Assembly: GCA_018873245.2 (NCBI GenBank)
Contig: JAEMBT020000009.1
Span: 8,511,288 to 8,575,287, forward strand
Length of the DNA: 64,000 nt
Origin: Archegozetes longisetosus
Taxonomy: Eukaryota; Arthropoda; Arachnida; Sarcoptiformes; Trhypochthoniidae
Reading direction: 5' to 3'
Of this stretch, positions 32,031-43,988 are shown piece after piece (the stretch's first letter is position 1; each line of letters starts with the position of its first letter). Below the pieces are notes generated by a model. The model was not told the origin of the DNA, did not search any database, and was given only the letters and a program-made list of their open reading frames with translations. The position numbers were made by a program, and so were the translations under genes.

Positions 32031-32595
32031 TTTTTAACATCAAGATCTATTGCTGCCGTTAGTTATAAGCTGACTAACTAGCTAGTCACCTTTGAAATTT
32101 TTCTAAAGTGTCTCGCTGTGGTCCAGTAAAATAGTTAAACGACTTATTTGATTGATTGCATTCCGTGAATATTTTATCCATTGATTTCGGGTTATTTTTA
32201 AAATTTAATGAATGAAGTAAAGTATCTACGCAACTTGTATATTTTAAGACTTAAAATAATTCATATCAGTTGTTATTATTCAAGAAAAGATTGAGTTAAG
32301 GATGAAGGTTTCAAATATGAATCATTCCCATATATTGAAGTTTGAAACTGTATCAAATGCATAAATATGTTACTTATTAAATTTATCATTTCAAATAAAC
32401 TCTATGGAAAATAAAACAGATTTTGTGATTAAAAACATTAGATAAATTAAGAGTGGTAGTTTGAACATAAAATGTGAAATAATCGAATATATCGGCAAAT
32501 TGATCGATTCTATAAAGCAAACTATAAGTATTTTGAAGCATTTAAGTCTCAACTTGTAAATCCTCAAATTTTCAAAAGTAGTGTATACGATGAAA
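32031..32595. other. Intergenic, nothing recognised
   Basis: AT-rich spacer between the mariner fragment and the piggyBac element. Confidence 0.4.
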
Positions 32596-34345
32596 TTAAC
32601 CTTTAAGTGTCCGGTCATAGTTCCCGTGGTCAAATTCTTATGAAATTTAGAACACTTACTCATATTGACCTAAATAAAATCTTTTAAAAGTTACAGAATT
32701 TTAGCGGAAGTCATATAGAATTTACAGGATGTTCCCATTTGGGAACATTGGACTTTCGAATGAACAAATTTCTAAAAATTTTTCAAATTGAAATATAACT
32801 TTATTCTTCTATTTGATTAGAAATATTGTGATAAATTGGGAAACAATTTTGATGAAGCCTTTTATTACAACTTAAACATTTCATTCTTGTATTTCTCTTG
32901 CATTGCGCACATCTTCCTTGCGATGATGAAATCAAGAAATGCTTGTCCGTCTTACGAGATTCAATTTGGATATGAGTTCGAGGGCCTGGAAGTGTAATTT
33001 TCTTTTCATTTAAGCGCAAAAGGTTTTGAGTAACTTCTCTTAGGAACTCGAGATGTGTTATTTGTTGAGATTTTTCGTGTAGATCGCAATATAATCTCCA
33101 ACTCGCGACTACCGCCATATTGAGACCATTACTGAATAGATTCCACCATATAATAGGGAACCATCGATTCATCAATACCAAGACTCTTATGAAAAACACC
33201 GAATTGATTGAATTGTTTGGTCAGATGTCCATAAAATGGAGCAATTTTTGCCAATTTGTTTCCAGGAGTGATTCTATTGTTGTCAACTAAATGGATATAT
33301 TGTTTGATTTTCTTGAAATTATTGCGCGACATGACTGTTGATACAATTGGAATTTGCAGGTCTTCGGCTGTAGACCAATACATATTCTCTTTACGAAGAG
33401 AATGATAGCCACTGAGAAGAAGCAGTCCTAAAAACTGTCCAATTTCGTTATGAGTTACTTCGAAATCATATCCTTTCTGAAGAGCGTAGAGTCTTGTTTG
33501 TTGCGCCAATTCTTCTAAATATTCAATCGAGATCATTTTCAGGAACAGTTGAAAAGGTGACAATGAAGTCAACTCTGGATTTGTTTCATTTATAGGTTTG
33601 ATGTCATTGTTTATCATTTCATCATCGAATGAATAAATTTTTTCCACTTCGGAAAATCTCTTCTGTTTTTTGACTTCGATTTCTTGTTCAGAGGATCTTC
33701 TATTATTGTTTCTTCAATTATATCTTCTGTGGTAACCATAAGTTCTCCACAAACTTCTGTGGGTATGACATCAATTAGTAACTCATCATTTATTTCTTCC
33801 TCGTCAGTAACATCTTCATTATCATCAGGTGGTAAGATAGCTATTTCGGCCTCATATTCATTATCCGTCTCTTCAAGAAGTTCCGACACTTCGTGTAGTG
33901 TCAAAAACTTTCTACTTCTTGACATCTCTTCACTTTTTATTTATAAACAAATTATTCATTCGTGAGTCCAATGTTCCCAAAAGGGAACTGATTTATAGAT
34001 TCAGTTATTGCGAGAAAATTGTTTTCATTAATATTTTTTCATTATTCAATAATAATTTATTAACATATAAACTATTAATAAATATCTGAATTTACAAACT
34101 TCAAACAACCAGCAATTTTCAGCAAAGTTTTAAAAATCAGTCTAAAAATTTTTTAAAAACATGTTTTTGAAACTTTGTATTTATTTATTTGTACACAATT
34201 TTCAAATTGTGACAATTGCATCATTTCAATTGTACTCTAATCCCTATAGTTTCAGCGCATGAGCGTTTTTAGAAGCCCACAAATCAGAGAGAAAAATTAT
34301 TTTGTAGATGTTCCCAAATGGGAACATTTAACACTAAAAGGTTAA
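32596..34345 (-). mobile_element. piggyBac-like element, internally deleted
   Basis: Bounded by TTAA at 32596-32599 and 34342-34345, with inverted ends CCTTTAAGTGT and the complement of CCTTTTAGTGT, as for the piggyBac superfamily. On the minus strand it encodes an acidic N-terminus (33925-33614), the start of the DDE domain (33647-33129: TSLSPFQLFLKMIS, IGQFLGLLLLSGYH, LGIDESMVPYY) and, after a deletion and frame change near 33160, the C-terminal part with WWNLFSNGLNMAVVASWRLY and a Cys-rich zinc finger (CAQCKRNTRMKCLSC.KRLHQNC). A few hundred residues of the core are gone. The interrupted palindrome GTTCCCATTTGGGAAC recurs near 32730, 33971 and 34311, probably subterminal binding sites. Confidence 0.85.
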
Positions 34346-34640
34346 TAATTACATTATAGTCAATGATATTGTTAACAGTTATTAAGAAATTAAACATTAA
34401 GTTATTAATCACTCTTCGAGGCGACACAGCTACAATTATTGTCGATCACTAGGTCTGTAGATTTCAATTCAAAGAGAGATAAAATCAAGAACGAGATAAT
34501 GACATGACTAAAGAATTTTGTACTAACGATAAACCCTGGGATGCAAAAAATATTATAAATAGGTCGGGAATAATATTTGTCAGGTTCGTCTTGCCGTTAC
34601 AGTAAACTTCAGCCCATTGCTCATTACATAGAGTTGCCAC

Positions 34641-35366
34641 TAGAGCCTCAAATGGGAGTCCCGCATTGAGGGAGTCCCATGGGACCTGCGGGAATCCCCG
34701 GGAACGGGAGGGATTAGGAGTAACATTTTTAAGTGCGCAACGGGACAGGCTCCCTCAAAGAAAGTGTATTCCGTAAATTTCCTCAACTCCTGCACTGTAA
34801 AAATCTGCACTCAATTGTCATTCAAACAAACTGTAATTTAACACCAAAACTGAAAAGAAAACAATATGAAATGAGAGTACACTTCATAGTGAAAATCAAT
34901 AGAAATACAGGTTATAATCAAAATTGAATAATTGTTAGTTTAAGTCAACAAAAAAAATGATAAAGCTTTGCATATTTATTGCAAACATTCAATGAGAGAA
35001 TAATATTAGTTTTTGTTTTTAAATCAAATTTTGAATTCGTTTTAATCAAATATATTGGCATTCAATCAAATACTATAACTGTTAACCAATTTTCTATCAT
35101 TTTAACCAGTAAATGACTTCAGTGATTTGGATATAATTCAGGTATTTATTGATTGCTTTGAAGTGTTATTAATTTAAAGTTATTTTTTGAATAAAATTGT
35201 TTTTTAGTTAATAGATCTCTTGAAATTAGTCTAAAATAGTAATCACAAGAATGTTTTTTCAATTATATGATTAAAATAAATAGAAATTTTCAATCGAATT
35301 ATGAATGCAGGAAAATTGCGGGAAGGGACGGGACGGGAATCAAAATTTTTTAAAATTTGTGCTCTA
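34641..35366. mobile_element. hAT MITE with GGGAC-rich ends
   Basis: Starts TAGAGCCTC and ends GTGCTCTA, flanked by exact 8-base duplications GTTGCCAC (34633-34640 and 35367-35374) fitting nTnnnnAn. Subterminal regions carry GGGAGTCCC, GGGAACGGGAGGG and GGGACGGGACGGG clusters; centre AT-rich. No transposase ORF. Confidence 0.85.
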
Positions 35367-35374
35367 GTTGCCAC

Positions 35375-36802
35375 CCTTCGGTCCTTTGCGCCGAAGGTCA
35401 GTCTTTATAAGTTTAAATCAGTCCAAGTCCAGTAACTTAGAGCTGTCATTATTGATCAGCCTCTTTAGCTTTCCTAAGTCAAAATTTAATTTCTTACTTC
35501 TAATTTAACATTCTTAATTAGAATGTAGTCATGAAAACGAGATCTCGTCACTTGGGAAACCTTGCGGAATCTCGTGATATCTCAGCATTTTTAGTTAAGA
35601 TAACATAAGGTGATTTCGCAAAAATTTATTAAAAATTTTTTCATTACCAAATAATAAATTGATTATATATTAAATTTACAATTTAAATAATATAAGAATC
35701 ATTATTAATAAGCAAAAACGAAATCAAACACGTACTTTCTAACTGAAATACTTTAACGCAAATCATATGCCCAAATCTCAAGATAAAAGGTCAGTAGTTA
35801 TGAGATTGAGTTAAGAGTTCCTACTAGACAAGACGATACGAAATACAAACCATTGAAAAAATGCGAGACTAGACGAGGTTGTATTAGACCATAGGAGACC
35901 GAGACGAGATCAAGATTCAGAAAATCAAAATTTTAATGATATTAGAATGTAATCGAAAGAACTTTTGCGATTTTTAAAGTCAACCTTTTGAGTGGATTTA
36001 AAGTGTTAACACTTCTCATTATAACAGCCTTAATGGCTTTAATCGCATATCAAAGGATTTCACATAAAAGACAATCAGATGTGGTTTCTGTAGTCAATTA
36101 CACTATAGTAAAGTTTACGACCGAAAAAGATGCAGTTTTGCATTAAATACGATCGGTTCCATAAATCTACCAAAAGTTGGAAAAAAACCAGAAAAAAATC
36201 TCTCATTCTTTACGAAAAATAGAATCAAAAATATTGCTAATTCAAAATTTAGCATTTGGTAATACAAGCATCTTGAATATAAAGAGTACACAAATCAATC
36301 TTCAGAGAAACAAAAGCTAGACTTCAAATTTAGTAAATTTTGTAGGAGAATATAATTAAAACATTGTTTTAATACAAGTACCTTATGTCGTAATTAAAGT
36401 GACAAGTCTTGTAGAGCCCAAGTCTAGACAAAAGATCGTAGAGATTTCATTTGAGATTTTACTTAGAGTATTAAAATTAATAAAAGCACACAATGAACAT
36501 AAAAGTTACAAAATAACCATTTCTTATGTGATTGCACGATATTAAGTAGTATAAGTTATCCTTAAGATAGTTGTAAAGTTTTGAGCAAAAAATTAAAGAA
36601 GAGCAATCTCAATCTGCTGGAATATCGTAGCAAAGAATTAATGTACATCGCTTGCAAATTATCAGTAAGATGGAGCAATTGTGACATAAGTGTCTATTCG
36701 GCTAAAATCTAGACAAAATGTGTACAGATTGGCTCCACTCTGAAATTTAGACTACCAGCACAAATCTGGACGGTTGATCACCCTTGTAATAATTAAAAGT
36801 AT
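35375..36802. other. Intergenic with a possible small repeat
   Basis: Around 35525-35925 there are clusters of CGAGATCTCGTC-, CGAGACTAGACGAG- and GAGACGAGATC-like motifs that suggest another MITE, but clear ends and a target duplication were not found. The rest shows nothing. Confidence 0.35.
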
Positions 36803-37314
36803 AAATAGATTTGGAGTACTTCATTGAAAGTCTCAAATGGAAATTTGCTTTTAATGATCTTTCGAATGAAAATGTTTGGCAAAACATCGAAGTTAGTCAT
36901 GTGGGTCTCAAAGTATTTTAATTCTGTGGTGTAGCTTTCATTGACTTCCAAGAGAAATCAACTAAGTGAAAAATTCGTCTCTTAATAACATTGTTAAATA
37001 ATATCAGATAACGTGTAATATCAATTCGATAACATATGATGTCGTTAAACTAAGTTATGAGAATTTTAAAATCTGCATAAATGATATGAATGAAAAGACC
37101 AAAACAAACTGAATAAATCGAAATTCCCCGCAGACATTTATCTATAAAAGTGACTATCTGTATAGACATCAGTAATTAATTCTCTAAATTTAAATCAACC
37201 ATTCGAAAATTTTGTTAAGTAGATTAAGTTGGCCAACACTGAGTCTTATCAATGCACAGCTCCCCAAAGTCGTATTATCAAAACACATGACTACAAAAGT
37301 AAGAAGATTTTCAG

Positions 37315-37323
37315 TATATAAGC
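37315..37323 (+). promoter_or_regulatory. TATA box of the left coiled-repeat gene
   Basis: TATATAAGC located 88-96 bases before ATG 37411. Confidence 0.6.
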
Positions 37324-37410
37324 AGCTCAAACTTCTTCCAAAATATGAATTGAAAACACTTCTGTATATTAACAAACAGTTATTTGACTTAAGTGTTTTA
37401 CTCGATTATA

Positions 37411-38647
37411 ATGTTGAAAGTTTTGGTGATTTGTGCCATTATTGGACTCGCTTTCGGAGATCCAATTCGTAGAAGACAGAAGAGAACAGGTCAAGAATGT
37501 CTTAAAGGAAAGAAAGGAAATTATTGGAGATTTGAGAGAAAACAGGAAAGAAATCAAAGAAGACTTCGAAGACAGAAAGGAATTGAAGCAAAAACTCGGA
37601 CAAAACGTGAAAGAAATCAAAGAAGATTTCAAAGAAAGAAAAGAACTGAAGAACAAGTTGGTCGAAGAGAAGAAGGAATTGAGAACTGATTTGAAGCAAC
37701 GAAAACAAATTAAGGACGAATTGAGAGAAAACAAGAAAGAAATCAAGAGTGAGAGGAAAGAACAGAAACAGCTTAAGGCCAAAGTGGTTGAGGAGAAGAA
37801 AGACATCAGAAATGAACTGAAAGAACGCCAACAACTAAAGGCCAAGTTGAACAACGAGAGAAAAGATATCAGAAACGAGTTCCAGGAACGAAAACAATTG
37901 AATCACAAATTGGCTCAAAATAAAAACGAAATCAGAAAAGATCTGAAAGAAAACAAACAAATCAAATCAAAACTGTCCGATAACCGAAAAGAAATCAGAG
38001 AAGAAGTTAAAGAACGCAAAGAATTGTTACAAAAACTGAAAGAGTCCAAGAATGACGTGAAGGCACAAAAGGACATCCGACAAAAACTTTTCAAAAATCG
38101 AGTCGAGTTGAAGAACGAGTTGAAGGAAAGAAAAGAATTGAAACAAGACTTGAAGGAAAACAGACAAGAGATCGGAAAAGATTTCAGACAAAGAGCTGGT
38201 CTGAAAACTAAACTCCAACAAAACGGTCAGGAAATCAGAAAAGACTTCAAAGAACTGAATGGTTTGAAAGAAAAGCTCGTTGACAACAAGAAGGAAATTC
38301 GTAAAGATTTCGGACAATTGAGAGAAGCAAAGAAAGAATTGAAAGAAAACAGAAAAGAAATCAAAGAAGAGAAGAAAGAAAGAGTCGAATTGAAAGAAAA
38401 ACTTCGTGACAACAACAAAGAAATCCGAAAAGATGTGAAAGACTTGAAAGAAGTGAAAGTCGACCTGTTCGAAAACCGCAAAGAACTCAGAAACGACTTC
38501 AAAGAGAACAAACAATTGAGACAAGAGCTTTTCAAAAATGGAGTCGAAATCAGAAAAGACATTAAAGAACAGAAAGAATTGAGAGTCAAATTGGCACAAA
38601 ACCTGAAATCATTGCCATTTGGACGACCCGTCCCACAGAAACCTTAA
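37411..38647 (+). CDS. Secreted 21-residue-repeat coiled protein, left copy with 2-base frameshift
   Basis: ATG 37411 opens a signal peptide (MLKVLVICAIIGLAFG) then DPIRR. At about 37472 two bases (GA) present in the right-arm copy are missing, which shifts the frame; the rest of the protein continues in another frame to the stop at 38645-38647. That frame encodes about 17 units of 21 residues with pattern LxxNxKEIRKDFKERKxLKxK. Compared with the right copy a few residues differ (for example DLKQ versus DFKQ, KDIKEQ versus KDFKEQ). Whether the frameshift is real or an assembly error is open. Antisense open frames over this gene are shadows of its repetitive codon use. Confidence 0.7.
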
Positions 38648-40500
38648 ACACGATCAGAAGTAATTGAAAAGCAATAAGAATAAGTCAACAAAGTATTTGT
38701 TAAATAGCAATGACAATTCAATAATTAAATTTATAGTAAATTTATTGTAAAATATAATGTTCAACTTTTGTTGAATAATAAATGATACTCTTTTGCATTT
38801 TATATCTGCTCGAATACAAAGAACCCTTTAATCGACTTTTTATTTAGTTTCTATGCTAATTTGATAATTACAAAGACTTTGTTTTATAGAGTCCAATTGG
38901 TTCTACAGGGACAGTTCCCTCAAAGACGATCAGAAGTAATCGAAGATCATGAGAATGAGTCAACAAAGCACTTGTTAAATAGCTTTAAACAATGACAACC
39001 AAATTGTAATTACAAATTATTGTTAATCTATTGAAAAAAATACATTTGAGCTTTTGTTTACCAAAATAGTCTCAATTTTTTAACAATAACTAGAGTCAAG
39101 TTACCATTTTGTATAAATTTGATTTACTGAATAACAAACTAAGTGACGAAACATTAAAACTAATGTGTTCTGGATAATAATATTTGCTTAGTTAAGTTAC
39201 TTGATTCGAACAGTTAATGATTCCTTTGCTCATTTAAATATATGATCGAAGAAATATATACACATTTAGAAAATGCCTTAAAATCTCACATTCAAAAGCT
39301 CTAATTTCACACATGTTGAAAGTGACATTTTACATTAAAATAAGTTGGATTAGCTGTATTTCAATCGCACTCGAATACTTTTAATACTTTTCCTTAATAG
39401 TGATTTTTAAACTTTTTATTGCTTTTCAAATGTCTACCTTCAATCAAATTTTGATATATATGTCAAATTCAATAGAGCAGACCAATTAAAGAGCTTATAA
39501 CAGGCTCATTATGTCTTCAGAAATTTTATTACCTTCCGCCTTCCCAATATAAAATTTCTCATTTCCCATTCGATCCAAGCAGGTCTCGCAAATGTTTGTT
39601 GTATTTTCACTCATATTATGCAATCTCACAACTAAATATAAACATACCTTTCAACTGATTCAAAACCGATGCAAAACATTTAACTGGTTATAAAATGGAA
39701 TAATATTATTCACACACACTGTATTCTGAGTCCATCAAAAGTTACATATATTTTGCCAGAATCCGGTTATAGGTTATTCTATTTAATAATTTGAAGTATT
39801 AAAAAGTATTTACTAACTTTTTCCATAACAAAGGTTTATCGAAACTTTTTCGACAAAATATACAACTGACTAGTATTCTACTTTACGTATTATCATTTCT
39901 TTGAATCCTATAACAGTTTTTAAATTCATAATTATGATTCTCGACAAATAATGAATGTTTTACTTCATTCATTATTATAGAAAAACAATATTTAGTTCTT
40001 TGAGAAAACTATGGAAATTCAACTTTTCTACTGCTAATTTTCGTAATTGGTCGAATATTTAAAATACACTAGTACATTTAAAATATTTTCAGAATAATAT
40101 AAAATTAGTTATAATTTTTTAAACCCTTAAGATTTATATAGATTGAAACAAAATACCTAAAATTGACTATGAATTTTTCAAGGTACAAATGCCATTAATG
40201 GTATAAGAAATAGTGAGGCTGGCACATCACCCTTTCGCTCATTCCACTGATTTTTTCATTTTCGAAAAATGGTGTCCAACATCTAGGTTCGTGCTTACTG
40301 CTTACTATCATATAATTAAGATATTTTGCATGAAATTTGATTTTGAAATCTGATTTGAGTGAAACTTTCGAAATCATCTAATCAACTATAATCTTTAATT
40401 TTATTTTTCTATTTTAGATATTTGAGTCAATAAGATTTTTGATACAAATCTAGTGATTAATCATTGAAGTAATTTTTTAACTTTTTCAACTCGTTTTAGA
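38648..40500. other. Intergenic part of the left arm
   Basis: 3' flank shared by the two convergent genes of the arm. Around 38900-38990 a diverged copy of the coiled-repeat gene's 3' end (ACGATCAGAAGTAATCGAAG, AATGAGTCAACAAAGCACTTG) follows the real one at 38650-38700, a small tandem duplication. The rest shows nothing. Confidence 0.5.
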
Positions 40501-41583
40501 TTAAAACATGTTAAAGAGTTTTTGAATAGCTTCAGGAATCATTTTCGATAAGACGGGCTTATTTCTCAGAGTTGAAAGATACAGGAACCGTACGATTTCT
40601 TTATTCAGAACTGTCACACATTTGCGTTCACTCGATTCACTTTGTTTGTGGACTTCGGGATAGTTTTCAGATTCAGGATAGAATTTACCAAACATGTCAG
40701 CCATCTATAATCCAAGTTCAAATAAAACAATTTTAGATTTCTCCAAATCAATCCACAACTGATTAAACAGAATAGAAATATTGTTAAACTTGTCTGAATT
40801 GAAAGCAAAGTTAAATTATTTTTGAAACTGAACAATAATCAGGCTCAGTTTCTATGGATTTGTTCAGTCTGTTTGAGGAACAAATTAACTATGTGTTCAA
40901 TTTGTACAAGTTATACTATAATAATTGTGAGCAAGAATTAATTTGGATTTTTATAGTAGAAAACATAGGACTTACACTTTTATAAAAGACACTCGTGGGT
41001 TCGTGGTTATCAGACAACTCTTTAGAAGAAATCAAATTCAAACCATTCACAAGTGCTGTAATGAATGTATTGAACTTTAGTTTCAAAAAATTAAATATTC
41101 GGTCGCATTTTCTTCGAGAGGATAATTAGGATTCTTTTCAGCTCTATATTCTTCATCAAATTGGACAGTTGTTGCGAGACCGGCCAATTCCTTCAGTAAT
41201 TCGATTCTTTTGTTGGGATCAGTTTCTTGACTGATGTTTGTTTTCAGTGTCTCGACAAATCGTGAGAAAGATGGCAGATAATTACTGTAAAGATATGTAT
41301 AACATTCGACGCCTTTCTGTGAGCCCAAATTTCCTCTTTTCTGAGCCATTGTGCTGGCCGTTGCAAGAGTTGAATCGATGTATTCGCACAATTGAGACTC
41401 ATTCAGTTTGTTCAATTGTGCGACTCTCCTTGAACTTCGGCCGCATCTGAATCCCAACTGCACCGGACTTCAGATGAATCAAATACTCAAATTCAATATT
41501 AACTTAAATCATCATTTTATTTATTCGTACTTACCGTTAGATAAAGCTATGGCCACAACCAATATTCTTAAAAGAGTATTCAT
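40501..41583 (-). CDS. Secreted small protein, palindrome II left copy (exon-2 frameshift)
   Basis: Three exons: 41583-41535 (signal peptide MNTLLRILVVAIALSN), 41467-40976, 40704-40501. Exon 1 is intact. In exon 2, after SWDSDAAEVQ, the sequence CAAGGAGAGTCGCAC is one base short relative to the homologue at 57 kb, which shifts the frame; the continuing frame reads RVAQLNKLNESQLCEYIDST. Exon 3 is longer than in members 1 and 3, ending IPEAIQKLFNMF. The same missing base occurs in the right copy. TATA box 86-94 bases upstream. Could be a functional gene with a consensus error, or a pseudogene duplicated after inactivation. Confidence 0.6.
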
Positions 41584-41668
41584 TTTCAACGGTAATATAG
41601 GGGTTGAAACAAAGTATTTTACTATTTAATACTTTCTGATTTGATAATGAACTGATATAACTCTGACT

Positions 41669-41677
41669 CTTTATATA
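41669..41677 (-). promoter_or_regulatory. TATA box of secreted-protein left copy
   Basis: TATATAAAG within the family-wide TATATAAAGAG element, 86-94 bases upstream of ATG 41583. Confidence 0.6.
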
Positions 41678-42108
41678 CTTATTGTATACAAACTACTTTT
41701 GACTGAAGCAAGTGTTTCATACATCTGATTAATGACCAAATTAATTATGATTTGACGCAAAATCCATTAGTTTTAAGCTCAAAATGATCTTATTAAAAAG
41801 TTATCAGTGAAACTTAATTTCTAGTTTTTATTATTTTTTAGCTAGTGCTGCACGTTACTGGGTACCAAAAAGTGTTGTAATTCTACTGAAACTTTTTAAG
41901 ACGTAAACTAAACATAATATGTTATGTAAGAATTGTCAAATAGAATCAATAATATATCATATCCGGAATTCTCTTATTTCAAATCTGTTTTTTGACAAGA
42001 GATTAATTTTTTATACGTTTAATAAAATATTGGGAACAAAGGTCTGACACTTGCTTCACACATGCACATAGTATGATTCAGATCCTGATAATCAATAATT
42101 TAAAATAG

Positions 42109-42384
42109 GTTGAGGAAAAGTTTTGTACTATTTCAAACTGCATGTGCCACTCGCTAAATATTCAATATTTTTATGACTCAAATTTACTTGTACTGTAACT
42201 AAAAACTTAGGTTACCTGAGCTAAATTGAAGCGTCATGATTTGAATTATAAAAATATTGAATATTTAGCGAGTGGCACATGCAGCGCAAATATCCATATT
42301 AAATAGTTTGAAAAATATTAGTGTGTGGGTACGAGAGGAAATAAAACTTAAACCTGTTTGAGAGTCGAGAATTTATTATCTATT
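42109..42384. repeat. Central spacer of palindrome II with inner hairpin
   Basis: GCATGTGCCACTCGCTAAAT (about 42151) and its complement (about 42285) form an inner inverted repeat of some 35 bases around about 90 bases of unique sequence. Everything else in the spacer is single-copy. It is the shared upstream region of the two divergent secreted-protein genes. Confidence 0.6.
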
Positions 42385-42811
42385 TTAAATTATTGATTAT
42401 CCGGATCTGAATCATACTATGTGCATGTGTGAAGCAAGTGTCAGACCTTTGTTCCCAATATTTTATTGAACGTATAAAAAATTAATCTCTTGTCAAAAAA
42501 CAGATTTGAAATAAGACAATTCCGGATATGATATATTATTGATTCTATTTGACAATTCTTACATAACATATTATGTTTAGTTTACGTCTTAAAAAGTTTC
42601 CAGTAGAATTACAACACTTTTTGGTACCCAGTAACGTGCAGCACTAGCTAAAAAATAATAAAAACTAGAAATTAAGTTTCACTGATAACTTTTTAATAAG
42701 ATCATTTTGAGCTTAAAACTAATGGATTTTGCGTCAAATCATAATTAATTTGGTCATTAATCAGATGTATGAAACACTTGCTTCAGTCAAAAGTAGTTTG
42801 TATACAATAAG

Positions 42812-42820
42812 TATATAAAG
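42812..42820 (+). promoter_or_regulatory. TATA box of secreted-protein right copy
   Basis: TATATAAAG, 86-94 bases upstream of ATG 42906; mirror of the left-arm element. Confidence 0.6.
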
Positions 42821-42905
42821 AGTCAGAGTTATATCAGTTCATTATCAAATCAGAAAGTATTAAATAGTAAAATACTTTGTTTCAACCCCTATATTACCGT
42901 TGAAA

Positions 42906-43988
42906 ATGAATACTCTTTAAGAATATTGGTTGTGGCCATAGCTTTATCTAACGGTAAGTACGAATAAATAAAATGATGATTTAAGTTAATATTGAATTTG
43001 AGTATTTGATTCATCTGAAGTCCGGTGCAGTTGGGATTCAGATGCGGCCGAAGTTCAAGGAGAGTCGCACAATTGAACAAACTGAATGAGTCTCAATTGT
43101 GCGAATACATCGATTCAACTCTTGCAACGGCTAGCACAATGGCTCAGAAAAGAGGAAATTTGGGCTCACAGAAAGGCGTCGAATGTTATACATATCTTTA
43201 CAGTAATTATCTGCCATCTTTCTCACGATTTGTCGAGACACTGAAAACAAACATCAGTCAAGAAACTGATCCCAACAAAAGAATCGAATTACTGAAGGAA
43301 TTGGCCGGTCTCGCAACAACTGTCCAATTTGATGAAGAATATAGAGCTGAAAAGAATCCTAATTATCCTCTCGAAGAAAATGCGACCGAATATTTAATTT
43401 TTTTGAAACTAAAGTTCAATACATTCATTACAGCACTTGTGAGTGGTTTGAATTTGATTTCTTCTAAAGAGTTGTCTGATAACCACGAACCCACGAGTGT
43501 CTTTTATAAAAGTGTAAGTCCTATGTTTTCTACTATAAAAATCCAAATTAATTCTTGCTCACAATTATTATAGTATAACTTGTACAAATTGAACACATAG
43601 TTAATTTGTTCCTCAAACAGACTGAACAAATCCATAGAAACTGAGCCTGATTATTGTTCAGTTTCAAAAATAATTTAACTTTGCTTTCAATTCAGACAAG
43701 TTTAACAATATTTCTATTCTGTTTAATCAGTTGTGGATTGATTTGGAGAAATCTAAAATTGTTTTATTTGAACTTGGATTATAGATGGCTGACATGTTTG
43801 GTAAATTCTATCCTGAATCTGAAAACTATCCCGAAGTCCACAAACAAAGTGAATCGAGTGAACGCAAATGTGTGACAGTTCTGAATAAAGAAATCGTACG
43901 GTTCCTGTATCTTTCAACTCTGAGAAATAAGCCCGTCTTATCGAAAATGATTCCTGAAGCTATTCAAAAACTCTTTAACATGTTTTAA
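42906..43988 (+). CDS. Secreted small protein, palindrome II right copy (two frame breaks)
   Basis: Exons 42906-42953, 43021-43513 and 43785-43988 mirror the left copy. Exon 1 has CTTTAAG where the left arm has CTTTTAAG, so the frame stops after MNTL. Exon 2 has the same one-base shortfall as the left copy. Splice sites (ACG|GTAAGT, GAAG|TCC, AGT|GTAAGT, ATTATAG|ATG) are intact. The exon 2 frame that continues encodes the family's conserved core (LATAST, YLPSFSRFVET, LKELAGLATTV, NPNYPLEE). Confidence 0.6.

Noticed and set aside
37433-38647. Alternative start at 37433 for the left repeat gene, giving an unbroken 404-codon frame
   Set aside because: That start is in the wrong frame for the signal peptide; the right copy shows the natural start, and the left lacks two bases.
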